Assembly: GCF_001282685.1 (NCBI RefSeq)
Contig: NZ_LN875035.1
Span: 385,001-449,000, forward strand
Direction of reading: 5' to 3'
Length of the DNA: 64,000 bases
From: Niameybacter massiliensis
GTDB taxonomy: Bacteria > Bacillota > Clostridia > Lachnospirales > Cellulosilyticaceae
Shown here: positions 1-7,906 of the stretch, piece after piece
Position numbering within the stretch: the first letter of the stretch is position 1
How the letters are laid out: each line of letters starts with the position of its first letter
Made by a program: the position numbers and the translations under genes
The notes under the pieces: model-generated
Database searches by the model: none
What the model saw: only the letters and a program-made list of their open reading frames with translations
What the model was told of the DNA's origin: nothing

Positions 1-464
1 TCATTCCATTTACTTCCACCATGTGAAGAAGCGGATACGCCTAGATGCTTAAATCCAAACTTTTGATAGTAATGGACTAAATGGTCTTTACAAGTTAATA
101 CGATTCCTGTCTTTCCTCTTTCTTTTGAAAGCTTTATAAGATGGCTGACAAGTTGTTCTGCAATACCTTGTTTACGGTATTGTGGCAATACGTTTAGTCC
201 GAATACGGTTTGATAAGCCCCTTCTGGCTTATGGAGTGCTGTATCATGATAGAGGGCATCAGGTAATTCTGGCTTGTCTGTTACACAGCCGTTAATAAAC
301 CCTACCACTTTTCCCTCTTCTACTGCCACTATAAAGTTTTCTTGAAACACATTAAAGCGTTTTCGCATATCTTCCTCCGTTGCGGCTTCTGCTGGCGGAA
401 AACAAATTTGCTCGATCTTAATAAGTGCTTCTAATTCTTCTTGCTTTGCTTGCCTAACTTCCAT
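1..464 (-). CDS. GNAT-family N-acetyltransferase, C-terminus cut by window edge
   Basis: The frame opens at an ATG (462-464) behind GGAGGAGAATATT and stays open to base 1, giving at least 154 residues. It reads as a GCN5-related acetyltransferase: an N-terminal beta-strand/helix (MEVRQAKQEELEALIKIEQ), a central strand IVAVEEGKVVGFINGC, and the acetyl-CoA-binding segment VLPQYRKQGIAEQLVSHLI, which carries the Q/R-x-x-G-x-A signature. The tail VHYYQKFGFKHLGVS is typical of the last strand. The N-terminal part resembles arylalkylamine acetyltransferase-like members. It would transfer acetyl from acetyl-CoA to an amine, but the substrate cannot be read from the sequence. Confidence 0.85.
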   Translation of the reverse strand, partial: MEVRQAKQEELEALIKIEQICFPPAEAATEEDMRKRFNVFQENFIVAVEEGKVVGFINGCVTDKPELPDALYHDTALHKPEGAYQTVFGLNVLPQYRKQGIAEQLVSHLIKLSKERGKTGIVLTCKDHLVHYYQKFGFKHLGVSASSHGGSKWN

Positions 465-484
465 AATATTCTCCTCCATTCTAT

Positions 485-691
485 CTATTTTTCTTCATCT
501 AATACTGCTTTTAAAATTGTGTCTATATCTTCATTGATGCTCATGCTTTTATGAGCAAGGAAACGAATAATGACAGATGTATTATACCCTACACCTCATT
601 CAATTAAAATAAGTTTTTTATCTTTAACACCATCTAAAAGCCTTTATAACTTTTCCATATGGGGTGCTTCATTTAAAGTATTTGTGTTTCT
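485..691 (-). pseudogene. Decayed sirtuin (Sir2 / SirTM-like) C-terminal remnant
   Basis: Read on the minus strand, one frame with two internal stops gives LDGVKDKKLILIE-stop-GVGYNTSVIIRF, then a helical tail ending in VLDEEK and a stop at 485-487. The segment L-E-x-G-V-G-x-N-T-x-x-I-I-[RK] is a characteristic C-terminal motif of sirtuins, especially those linked to macrodomains. No start or NAD-binding half remains. It lies just downstream of a macrodomain remnant in the order expected for the SirTM-macrodomain pair. The call rests on motif recall and position. Confidence 0.6.
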
Positions 692-773
692 TTATTACTA
701 TCATTCATATAGGGTTCTTTATCTTATCTCAATAGAAGTATCTTCTTTATAAGCGTAATAAAATCAGTCTTTT

Positions 774-811
774 AAAAAATGGCTACTTATATTTATCTTA
801 TAAGTAGCCAT
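774..811 (-). terminator. Rho-independent terminator
   Basis: Perfect 13-bp inverted repeat (779-791 and 799-811, ATGGCTACTTATA) followed on the minus strand by six Ts (774-779). It lies between the macrodomain and sirtuin remnants. Confidence 0.75.
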
Positions 812-823
812 TCTATATTCTAA

Positions 824-1021
824 TTACTTTATTAATAAGTCTTTATAAATCCTATAGCCCTCATCTTAAAAGCCATTGATTATCTTCTTATGTATTACAT
901 CTTTATGTTCTTCTAAGAATGTCTGGACTGTACTTAATGCAATTTCAGCGGCTCTATGTTTAGGAAATCTAAACTCAACTGTTGAAGTACATCAAAAGGC
1001 AATAGAGCATAATCCTTTACT
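824..1021 (-). pseudogene. Decayed macrodomain (O-acetyl-ADP-ribose deacetylase) remnant
   Basis: The minus-strand frame reads SKGLCSIAF-stop-CTSTVEFRFP, then KHRAAEIALSTVQTFLEEH, a second in-frame stop, and DEGYRIYKDLL before the final stop at 824. This matches the C-terminal third of YmdB/Af1521-type macrodomains: strand S-I-A-F-x-x-I-S-T-G, then F-P, then K-x-x-A-A-x-I-A-x-x-T-V, and the last helix. Two stops and the missing N-terminal half show it is dead. With the sirtuin remnant downstream it records the loss of an ADP-ribosylation operon. Confidence 0.8.
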
Positions 1022-1045
1022 GATTACTTGTATCAACCAGCTTCT

Positions 1046-1450
1046 TTAGCATGCATATACTTTAGGTGGGTTACCTGAAAAATCTGCAATAACAGCTTCA
1101 GCTTCTTCAAGGTAGAAGATTTCAAATACTGGATTTTCTGCTGTTTGATAAATAGATTTTACAAGTGGACTTGTTTCAATAATTGTTGCTTTAATTTCTA
1201 AATCATTAGAGAATACTGCTTTCCCACTTAGTCTCATCCAAGCAAATTCTGGGTTTGATGTAACAAGTTCTACATAAGGGTTATTTTGTAATTCTTTATA
1301 AACCTCTTTCATATTACTTGTGCAAAAATAAAGTTTACCTTCTTTTTCAAGCATAAATTGGAATGGTCTTGCTTTTGGTCTTCCATCAAGTCCTACTGTT
1401 GCAAAATATTGTACTTTATTGTCATTTAAAAATTGAACGACTTCTTTCAT
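1046..1450 (-). CDS. Pyridoxamine 5'-phosphate oxidase-family FMN-binding protein
   Basis: A 134-residue protein that fits a single FMN-binding split-barrel domain. The N-terminal pattern VQFLNDNKVQYFATVGLDGR followed by PKARPF is typical of small general-stress FMN proteins and flavin reductases of the PNPOx-like superfamily; the rest gives alternating strands. The substrate is unknown. The gene is transcribed divergently from an HxlR regulator across 131 bp, and such pairs are often redox- or electrophile-responsive, with the regulator controlling both directions. Confidence 0.8.
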   Translation of the reverse strand: MKEVVQFLNDNKVQYFATVGLDGRPKARPFQFMLEKEGKLYFCTSNMKEVYKELQNNPYVELVTSNPEFAWMRLSGKAVFSNDLEIKATIIETSPLVKSIYQTAENPVFEIFYLEEAEAVIADFSGNPPKVYAC

Positions 1451-1530
1451 TTTTCATTCCTCCACTATTATAAGTTGCAATTGATTGCTTATATGCTTAT
1501 AATAATTCCAAATGTATCTTTTGAAAAGTA

Positions 1531-1559
1531 AGCACTTTAAAGTGCTATAGGTACCTATA
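1531..1559. promoter_or_regulatory. Two overlapping perfect palindromes, candidate HxlR operator
   Basis: The divergent intergenic region carries AGCACTTTAAAGTGCT (1531-1546), a perfect 16-bp palindrome. It shares its last base with TATAGGTACCTATA (1546-1559), a perfect 14-bp palindrome. They lie just upstream of the ribosome binding site GGAGG (1570-1574) of the HxlR gene, where an autoregulated winged-helix dimer would be expected to bind. Operator function is inferred. Confidence 0.55.
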
Positions 1560-1581
1560 AGAAACTATTGGAGGCATACAT

Positions 1582-1908
1582 ATGTCAAAACTATTACCAC
1601 CATGTCCTGTGGAGACTACCCTACTTCTTATTGGTGATAAGTGGAAGGTCTTAATCCTTAGAGATTTACTTGATGGCACCAAACGTTTTGGAGCATTAAA
1701 AAATTCAGTGGGAACAATCAGTCAAAAAGTATTAACACAAAATCTACGTAAAATGGAAGAGGATGGACTTGTGATTCGTACCGTCTATCCTGAAGTTCCT
1801 CCTAGAGTAGAATACTCATTAACAGAGCTTGGCTATAGCCTACAACCTATTATGAATGCCTTAGGAGAATGGGGCGAATACTATCAGAATCTCACCAAAG
1901 AATATTAG
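1582..1908 (+). CDS. HxlR-family winged-helix transcriptional regulator
   Basis: A 108-residue HxlR/YodB/YtcD-type regulator. The family signature is clear: C-P-V-E-T-T-L-x-L-I-G-D-K-W-K-V-L-I-L-R-D-L at residues 8-29, the recognition region FGALKNSVGTISQKVLTQNL, and the wing VIRTVYPEVPPRVEYSLTE. The N-terminal Cys8 is in the place of the redox-sensing cysteine of YodB-type members, so thiol or electrophile sensing is possible. The ATG is preceded by GGAGG at good spacing. Likely targets are the divergent FMN-protein gene and itself, through the palindromes at 1531-1559. Confidence 0.9.
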   Translation: MSKLLPPCPVETTLLLIGDKWKVLILRDLLDGTKRFGALKNSVGTISQKVLTQNLRKMEEDGLVIRTVYPEVPPRVEYSLTELGYSLQPIMNALGEWGEYYQNLTKEY

Positions 1909-1933
1909 GCTCATCATTCTTTATAAGTACAAG

Positions 1934-1967
1934 AAAAGCATTAGAATTTTATCATTCTAATGCTTTT
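1934..1967. terminator. Bidirectional terminator
   Basis: Perfect 14-bp inverted repeat AAAAGCATTAGAAT / ATTCTAATGCTTTT with A and T tails on both sides. It follows the HxlR gene. Confidence 0.7.
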
Positions 1968-2030
1968 ATCTTCTTTATTTTGCATATGATTTTCAAAGAA
2001 AGTAATGACTGCTCTCTTAATTCATAAATA

Positions 2031-2333
2031 CTATCTTAATGTATTACGTCTCTGATCATAAAAAGTCGATTCAAAAATGGTATTAATCAATGCTAAAATA
2101 AATCCTAGTAAAATGACTACGATAAAAAAGTTTACAGCAAAGAAATTACACAAATAAATTGTCCCGAGTACAGCAACAGCTAAACTACTATATTGCCATA
2201 CTTTCTTACTTTCTAACTCTCTTGTTTTAGCCTGTACCTTTTCGAACGGCTCATATTTACTTTGATTAAGTTTTTCAAAAAGAAACTCAAACCCCAAGTC
2301 TGCTGCAATAATAATGATAAGATTAAGTAGCAT
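2031..2333 (-). CDS. Small integral membrane protein of unknown function
   Basis: A 100-residue protein. An N-terminal hydrophobic helix (MLLNLIIIIAADLGFEFLF) is followed by a charged stretch with many Lys and Glu (about residues 21-45). Two adjacent membrane helices follow (about 47-88), then a short basic tail. The start has GAGG eight bases upstream. It is monocistronic and faces away from the exported paralogue at 2493. I do not recognise a family. Confidence 0.55.
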   Translation of the reverse strand: MLLNLIIIIAADLGFEFLFEKLNQSKYEPFEKVQAKTRELESKKVWQYSSLAVAVLGTIYLCNFFAVNFFIVVILLGFILALINTIFESTFYDQRRNTLR

Positions 2334-2492
2334 ACTCTTCCCTCACTTTAGTATAATTTTTGAGCTTTATGTAAGTCCAATAATAGTATTATACGCCTAA
2401 CTTGTGTAGAATGCAAAAAGGACTCATAATTTATAGTATTTTTGAAAAAACTAAATATAGTCGTTATGTAATGATTTTGTAAAGGAGTTTCT

Positions 2493-2969
2493 ATGAAAAT
2501 TATAAGTTTTAAACATTACCTATGCTCTCTTATTTGTTTAATTTGTATCGGCTCTTTAAGTCTAACACTCTTTGCTAGTTCTACTTCCACTATAGATATG
2601 CAGCTCACTTCTTCTATAAGTGACCTTAAAGACATTGAAAACCAGGTCGTAAATTCAGCAAAAACTATTTATATCAATAAACTCAATAATAAAGCAAATG
2701 ATGCAAATCAATCTTCTCTAGACTTATATTCACAAAAAGTCACTCAAATTCGTTCTAATCTTGCTCAGTTAAATAATGATACTACGCTTAATAAAGCTCA
2801 GAAAACTAAAACCTCTACGCTTATTGCTACTGCCTCCTACATGCTCTTTTTAATTGGGAACTTAGGTGACTATATTCATTCAACTGACCCTATGGAACAA
2901 TTTGATCTACTCTCTACCCACTTCCAAGTACTCTCTCTCATTACACAAATCTTTAGTTATATAGAATAA
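2493..2969 (+). CDS. Exported ~158-residue helical protein, paralogue 1 of 4
   Basis: The N-terminus is a signal peptide: basic MKIISFKHY, a hydrophobic core (about residues 10-27) and the likely cleavage region LFASS. The rest is Ser/Thr/Asn-rich, without cysteine, and predicted to be all helical. The C-terminal half aligns with the protein at 31317: INKLNN / VNKLND, LDLYSQKVTQIRS / LDIYSSQLTKIKS, a following LIATASYMLF / LLTISSYLSY, STDPMEQFDLL / TADPSDQYETL and a final FSYIE / SSYITP. Strong RBS AAAGGAG. The function is unknown. The family appears to be a secreted, possibly wall-associated helical bundle. Confidence 0.7.
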   Translation: MKIISFKHYLCSLICLICIGSLSLTLFASSTSTIDMQLTSSISDLKDIENQVVNSAKTIYINKLNNKANDANQSSLDLYSQKVTQIRSNLAQLNNDTTLNKAQKTKTSTLIATASYMLFLIGNLGDYIHSTDPMEQFDLLSTHFQVLSLITQIFSYIE

Positions 2970-3006
2970 AAAAGACTAAGTAAGATTTTCCTTACTTAGT
3001 CTTTTT
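2970..3006. terminator. Bidirectional terminator between convergent genes
   Basis: AAAAGACTAAGTAAG (2970-2984) pairs with CTTACTTAGTCTTTT (2991-3005) around a 6-base loop, flanked by A and T runs. It serves the exported-protein gene and the convergent PTS gene. Confidence 0.85.
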
Positions 3007-3017
3007 ATTTATATGAA

Positions 3018-5171
3018 TTAACCTATTTGAACACGGTTACTTTCTTTTGCTTTTACAGCCCCTGCTTTAATCTTAACACTTTCTTCTGGTGTTAAGTCTG
3101 TAAAGAGAACTGGTGTGATGATAGATGGTACTTTATCACGTATTGCTTCAATATCAACAGTTAATAATAAATCTCCAGCTTTTACATGTGTTCCTGCTTC
3201 TACATGTGTTGTAAAGCCTTCACCTTTAAGTGTAACTGTATCAATACCAAAGTGAATTAATACTTCGCGTCCACTATCACTCATAATACCAATCGCATGT
3301 TTTGTTGGGAATACATTCACAACTTCACCTGATACAGGTGCATAAACTTGACCATTTGCTGGATTAATAGCAAATCCATCACCCATCATTTTTTCTGCAA
3401 ATACTGGGTCTGGAACAGTTTCTAATGCTACTAATTCACCTTCAATTGGCATAAGTACTTCTAACTTTCCATTTGAAGCTGGTTTTTCTACTGCTTTTGG
3501 TTCTTCTTTTGCAACTGTTTTTGTTGCTTCTGGAGTAGGTGTTTTCCCTTCGATGATATCCAAGATATCATTTTTGATAATATCAGAACGTCCACCAAAG
3601 ATCGCTTGAATATTATCGCCTACTTCCATAACACCACTTGCTCCAAGTGCTTTGATGCGGTCTTTATCAACTGCAGCTACACTTCTTACAGAAACACGTA
3701 AACGTGTAATACATGCATCTAAGTTTGTAATATTTTCTCTTCCGCCAAGTGCTTCTAATACATTATGTGCTAAGCTTAAGCCATTGTCACCTTCACCTGT
3801 AGCAGCATCATCATCTTCGCGTCCTGGTGTTTTTAAATTAAATTTCTTAATAAAGAAGCTAAATGTAAAGTAATAGATTGGGAATAAAATAGCCCCAACA
3901 ATAATAACGTAAATCCAGTTAGTTGGAACACCTGCGCCTGCTGGTAAAAGTCCAAATAACGTAAAGTCAATTAATCCGCCTGAGAATGTCATACCAATGA
4001 ATACGTTGAAAATATCCATAAGCATAAAGCTTAAACCTGCAAGTACAGCATGTACACCATAAAGAACTGGTGCTACGAATAAGAATGCAAATTCAAGTGG
4101 TTCTGTAATACCTGTTAATGCAGCTGTTACAGCAGCTGAAATAAGTAAACCTGCTACTTGTTTTTTACGTTCTGGTTTTGCTGTACGATACATTGCAAGT
4201 GCTGCACCACTAAGACCAAAGATCATGAATGGGAATTTACCTGCCATGAAACGTGTACTACCTTTTACAACTTCACCCATAACATCTGGTGTTGCACCAA
4301 CAAGTGCACCCATGTTTGAAAGTTGTGCAAAGTAAGCTGTATTCGCACCATCAATAAGCATTGTTCCACCACCATCTAATAATACATTAGATTGTACAAA
4401 ACCTGTAAACCAGAATGGTGTGTAGAATACGTGATGTAATCCTACTGGAATAAGAGAACGTTCAATTGTACCATATAAGAATGTCCCAATTGGACCTGAT
4501 TCATTTACAAGACCTGCAATAACAGCAATACCATTTTGAAGGACTGGCCATGCCATCGCTAAAACAACCCCGATTGCTAACATTGTTACACAAGTTACAA
4601 TTGGAACGAATCTAGAACCACCAAAGAAACCGAGTACTTGTGGTAATTGAATCTTATGATATTTATTATGTAAGAGTGCTGCTGTTACCCCGGCGACTAT
4701 CCCACCAAATACTGAAATATTTAATGTAAAGATACCAAGTGTTGTTGTTACATATGTAGCATATTGTGCTGGAATATTATCTGGTGTAATTACACCAAGT
4801 GGTGTAATACCTAATGCTAAAACAGTAGAAATAGTTTGATGCATAACAATGAAACCGATACCAGAAGCAAGAGCTGCTGTACCTTTGTCTGCCTTAGCAA
4901 GACCTACTGCAATCCCAATCGCAAAGAGTAAAGGTAAATTTGCAAATACAATATCCCCTACGTTTTTCATGATGGTTAGAAGGGCTGTAACCCATGGGAT
5001 ACTTACAAATTGGATTAAACCTTCATAGATAGCTGGTGGGTTTTGAAGTGTTGTTAAGTTTAAAAACGCTCCACCTACACCTAATAAAATACCGGCTGCT
5101 GGCAATAAAGCAATAGGAAGCATGAAGGCTTTTCCTACACGTTGTAAAACGCCAAATAATTTACTAAACAT
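3018..5171 (-). CDS. ptsG: PTS glucose-family transporter, fused EIICBA
   Basis: A 717-residue membrane permease and phosphotransferase that takes phosphate from HPr and phosphorylates sugar during uptake. Order: EIIC, about residues 1-430, with multiple membrane helices and the motif GLHHVFYTPFWFTGF; EIIB, about 460-545, with phospho-accepting Cys487 in LDACITRLRV; and EIIA, about 575-717, with active-site His640 in VLIHFGID and supporting His625. The order C-B-A and length match clostridial PtsG-type permeases. N-acetylglucosamine specificity (NagE) cannot be excluded. The gene is monocistronic, and its leader carries an antitermination element. Confidence 0.88.
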   Translation of the reverse strand: MFSKLFGVLQRVGKAFMLPIALLPAAGILLGVGGAFLNLTTLQNPPAIYEGLIQFVSIPWVTALLTIMKNVGDIVFANLPLLFAIGIAVGLAKADKGTAALASGIGFIVMHQTISTVLALGITPLGVITPDNIPAQYATYVTTTLGIFTLNISVFGGIVAGVTAALLHNKYHKIQLPQVLGFFGGSRFVPIVTCVTMLAIGVVLAMAWPVLQNGIAVIAGLVNESGPIGTFLYGTIERSLIPVGLHHVFYTPFWFTGFVQSNVLLDGGGTMLIDGANTAYFAQLSNMGALVGATPDVMGEVVKGSTRFMAGKFPFMIFGLSGAALAMYRTAKPERKKQVAGLLISAAVTAALTGITEPLEFAFLFVAPVLYGVHAVLAGLSFMLMDIFNVFIGMTFSGGLIDFTLFGLLPAGAGVPTNWIYVIIVGAILFPIYYFTFSFFIKKFNLKTPGREDDDAATGEGDNGLSLAHNVLEALGGRENITNLDACITRLRVSVRSVAAVDKDRIKALGASGVMEVGDNIQAIFGGRSDIIKNDILDIIEGKTPTPEATKTVAKEEPKAVEKPASNGKLEVLMPIEGELVALETVPDPVFAEKMMGDGFAINPANGQVYAPVSGEVVNVFPTKHAIGIMSDSGREVLIHFGIDTVTLKGEGFTTHVEAGTHVKAGDLLLTVDIEAIRDKVPSIITPVLFTDLTPEESVKIKAGAVKAKESNRVQIG

Positions 5172-5226
5172 GTTTTCTCTCCTTTATTCAATTGAAGTTA
5201 CTAAGTTATCCAGTTATTTAAACAAC

Positions 5227-5325
5227 AAAAAAAGCATAAACTTTTCCTGTTAACAGTCCCTAAAACTTAAAAGTTTTATTAACGTTATATCGAGAAAAGT
5301 TTATGCCAGCTTATCTGTAACACAC
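5227..5325 (-). promoter_or_regulatory. GlcT/BglG-type RNA antiterminator overlapping a leader terminator
   Basis: On the minus strand, GTGTTACAGATAAGCTGGCAT (about 5303-5323) resembles the ribonucleic antiterminator of ptsG-type genes. It shares GTGTTAC...GAT...GGCAT with the sequence I recall for Bacillus. It overlaps the 5' arm of a long terminator: GCATAAACTTTTC pairs with GAAAAGTTTATGC (5294-5306 with 5234-5246), followed by seven Ts (5227-5233). The ptsG start is about 55 bases downstream. This layout is that of a PRD-domain antiterminator switch. No glcT-like gene is in the window. Confidence 0.7.
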
Positions 5326-5476
5326 TTTAAACTTATTAACTTATGTTATTTTCGTTTTTAGTATACTATCTTTTTAGTCAATATGTCAACTTTTTCTTTA
5401 AAATAAGTAATAATTTTTATCATCATAGCTCTATTTTTACAATTTTATCATAATATTATTATCATTACCTACAATC

Positions 5477-6637
5477 TTAAAGTCTTGACTTAAAGTCTTC
5501 ATAACCAAAAGATTTTATTTGTACTAAACCTGTTTCTTCCTTATAAAGGAGTATATCTGGTAAGTTAATCCCATTAAAGGTATTGTTCTTTACCATTGTA
5601 TAATGACCCATATCTGTGAAAACAAGCTGGTCACCTACTTGTAATGGCTCAGGGAAAGAATAGTCTCCTATTACGTCTCCAGCAAGGCAAGTGGCACTCC
5701 CTAGTCGATAAGTATAAGGGTATTCTCCTGGAAGTCCTGCCCCTATAATCTGTGGACGATAAGGCATCTCTAATACATCTGGCATATGGCATGCTGCTGA
5801 TGTATCTAGAATTGCAAGATCCATTCCATTTTGTAAAGTTTCTAAAACAGTTGATACTAAATAGCCTGTATTTAAAGCCACTGCTTCACCTGGTTCTAGA
5901 TACACTTTAACTTTATATTTATCTTGTATGCGATCAATACATGTAATCAGTTTCTCTACATCATAGTCCGGTCTTGTAATATGATGTCCACCACCAAAAT
6001 TGATCCATTTCATTTTGCCAAGGTATGCTCCAAACTTCTCTTCTACTGCGTCTAAGATACGTTCAAGCGTATCAGAGTTTTGCTCACACATGGCATGGAA
6101 GTGAAGTCCATCTATTCCCTCTAGTGTACCTAAGGCTTCTAATCCTTGTTCAAACTGTTCCAGTGTTGTACCAAGTCTGGAATTTGTAAAACATGGATTG
6201 TAAAGATCTGTTTCAATCTCTGAATACTCTGGGTTAATACGAAGTCCACAAGAGATCTTTTTGTTATGCGCTACGCAATAGGCTTCAACTTGTGGCTTAT
6301 ATTTCTTCCATTGATTAAAAGAATTAAAAACAATATGATCAGAGTAACTCATAATCTCTTCAAATTCATTTTCTCTATAGGCTGGTGCATAAATATGGAC
6401 TTCTTTTCCCATCTCTTCGTAGCCAAGTCTGGCTTCGAAGAGTGAGCTTGAAGTAACGCCTGATAAATACTGGCCTATAAGAGGAAAGGTTGCATACATT
6501 GAAAAACCTTTTTGAGCAAGAAGGATCTCACATCCTGTACGCTTTTCAATGGATTGAAGCAATTCTAAGTTTTTGGTAAGTAAACGTTCATCTACTATAT
6601 AACACGGGGTAGATACCCCCTCATAGTACTTTTTCAT
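5477..6637 (-). CDS. nspC: Carboxynorspermidine / carboxyspermidine decarboxylase
   Basis: A 386-residue fold-III (alanine-racemase-like) PLP decarboxylase. Lys43 in LLAQKGFSMY is the expected Schiff-base lysine. The signatures HFHAMCEQ (which reads HNLCE in most relatives), INFGGGHHIT and YLEPGEAVALNTGYL build the PLP-phosphate and substrate sites, and the late DTSAACHMPDVLEMPYRP block is characteristic of NspC. It removes CO2 from carboxynorspermidine or carboxyspermidine to give the triamine. It is the last gene of the polyamine operon, 10 bp after the dehydrogenase, with RBS AGAGG overlapping that gene's end. Confidence 0.9.
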   Translation of the reverse strand: MKKYYEGVSTPCYIVDERLLTKNLELLQSIEKRTGCEILLAQKGFSMYATFPLIGQYLSGVTSSSLFEARLGYEEMGKEVHIYAPAYRENEFEEIMSYSDHIVFNSFNQWKKYKPQVEAYCVAHNKKISCGLRINPEYSEIETDLYNPCFTNSRLGTTLEQFEQGLEALGTLEGIDGLHFHAMCEQNSDTLERILDAVEEKFGAYLGKMKWINFGGGHHITRPDYDVEKLITCIDRIQDKYKVKVYLEPGEAVALNTGYLVSTVLETLQNGMDLAILDTSAACHMPDVLEMPYRPQIIGAGLPGEYPYTYRLGSATCLAGDVIGDYSFPEPLQVGDQLVFTDMGHYTMVKNNTFNGINLPDILLYKEETGLVQIKSFGYEDFKSRL

Positions 6638-6647
6638 TGTATACCTC

Positions 6648-7847
6648 TTAATCTACTAAAGTTGGATTAAATGTTTCTTGCCATGGTAAGCCCCATTTGT
6701 TAAGTGCATCCATGAATGGATCTGGATCGAACTCTTCTACGTTAAATACTCCTGGTTTTTTCCATTTACCTGTAAGTACCATCATGGCACCAATCATAGC
6801 TGGTACACCTGTTGTATAAGAAATCGCTTGTGAGCCAACTTCTTTATAACATGCTTCGTGATCACATACGTTGTATACGTAGTAGTTACGTGGTTCGCCG
6901 TCTTTTACCCCTTGCATAATACAACCAATGTTTGTTTTACCTTTTGTTCTTGGACCAAGTGATGCTGGATCTGGTAATACTGCTTTTAAGAATTGAAGGG
7001 GTTGGATTTGTTGACCATTGTATTCAATAGGTTCAATAGATGTCATCCCAACGTTTTCAAGTACGTTAAGGTGTGTAATATATTTTTGTGAGAAGGTCAT
7101 GAAGAAACGAATACGTTTAATACCATTTAAGTTAAGGGCTAATGATTCTAATTCTTCATGATGTAAAAGATACATATCTTTTTCACCGATTTCTGGGAAC
7201 GCGTATACTTTCTTAATTTCAAGAGGTTCTGTTTCTACCCAATTGCCATTTTCAATATAGCTGCCTTTTGCAGTAATTTCACGAATATTAATCTCTGGGT
7301 TAAAGTTCGTAGCAAATGGATAACCATGATCACCTGCATTGGCATCTAAAATATCTAAGTAATGAATTTCATCAAAGTAATGTTTTTGTGCATAGGCACT
7401 AAATACACCTGTTACACCAGGGTCAAATCCACAACCAAGAACAGCAGTAATCCCTGCTTGTTCAAAACGCTCTTTGTATTCCCATTGCCATTTGTATTCA
7501 AATTTAGCTGTATCTTTTGGTTCGTAGTTTGCTGTATCTAAGTAATCTACACCTGTTGCAAGACAAGCATCCATGATTGTTAAATCTTGATAAGGTAGGG
7601 CTACGTTAATGACAAGGTCTGGTTTGAAACTTTCAATTAAATCAATAACCTCTTGTGTGTTATCCGCATCAACCTGTGCTGTATGTATGATTGTTTTGCC
7701 TCCGTCTAACTTTTCTTTTAAGGCATCACATTTTGATTTTGTACGACTGGCAATACAAATTTCCTCAAATACCTCATGATTTTGGCAACATTTGTGAACC
7801 ACTACGCTAGCTACACCACCAGCTCCAATAATTAATGCTTTTCCCAT
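6648..7847 (-). CDS. Carboxynorspermidine / carboxyspermidine dehydrogenase (saccharopine dehydrogenase-like)
   Basis: A 399-residue NAD(P)-dependent enzyme. Rossmann motif GKALIIGAGGVASVVVHKC at the N-terminus, then LVINVALPYQDLTIMDACL and the CGFDPGVTGVFSAYAQKHY block typical of the CASDH branch rather than lysine saccharopine dehydrogenases. It condenses L-aspartate beta-semialdehyde with a diamine (putrescine, diaminopropane or cadaverine) and reduces the imine to the carboxy-triamine, which NspC then decarboxylates. The start has TAGGAGGAGATG upstream. It sits between speE and nspC in the operon. Confidence 0.9.
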   Translation of the reverse strand: MGKALIIGAGGVASVVVHKCCQNHEVFEEICIASRTKSKCDALKEKLDGGKTIIHTAQVDADNTQEVIDLIESFKPDLVINVALPYQDLTIMDACLATGVDYLDTANYEPKDTAKFEYKWQWEYKERFEQAGITAVLGCGFDPGVTGVFSAYAQKHYFDEIHYLDILDANAGDHGYPFATNFNPEINIREITAKGSYIENGNWVETEPLEIKKVYAFPEIGEKDMYLLHHEELESLALNLNGIKRIRFFMTFSQKYITHLNVLENVGMTSIEPIEYNGQQIQPLQFLKAVLPDPASLGPRTKGKTNIGCIMQGVKDGEPRNYYVYNVCDHEACYKEVGSQAISYTTGVPAMIGAMMVLTGKWKKPGVFNVEEFDPDPFMDALNKWGLPWQETFNPTLVD

Positions 7848-7906
7848 TTTTCATCTCCTCCTAGAGTCTACATATTTTTTGATCTATTTAAAGTAAGATA
7901 AATAGC

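Noticed and set aside
570-752. 60-codon plus-strand frame
   Set aside because: No RBS, odd composition, and it lies antisense to the sirtuin remnant.
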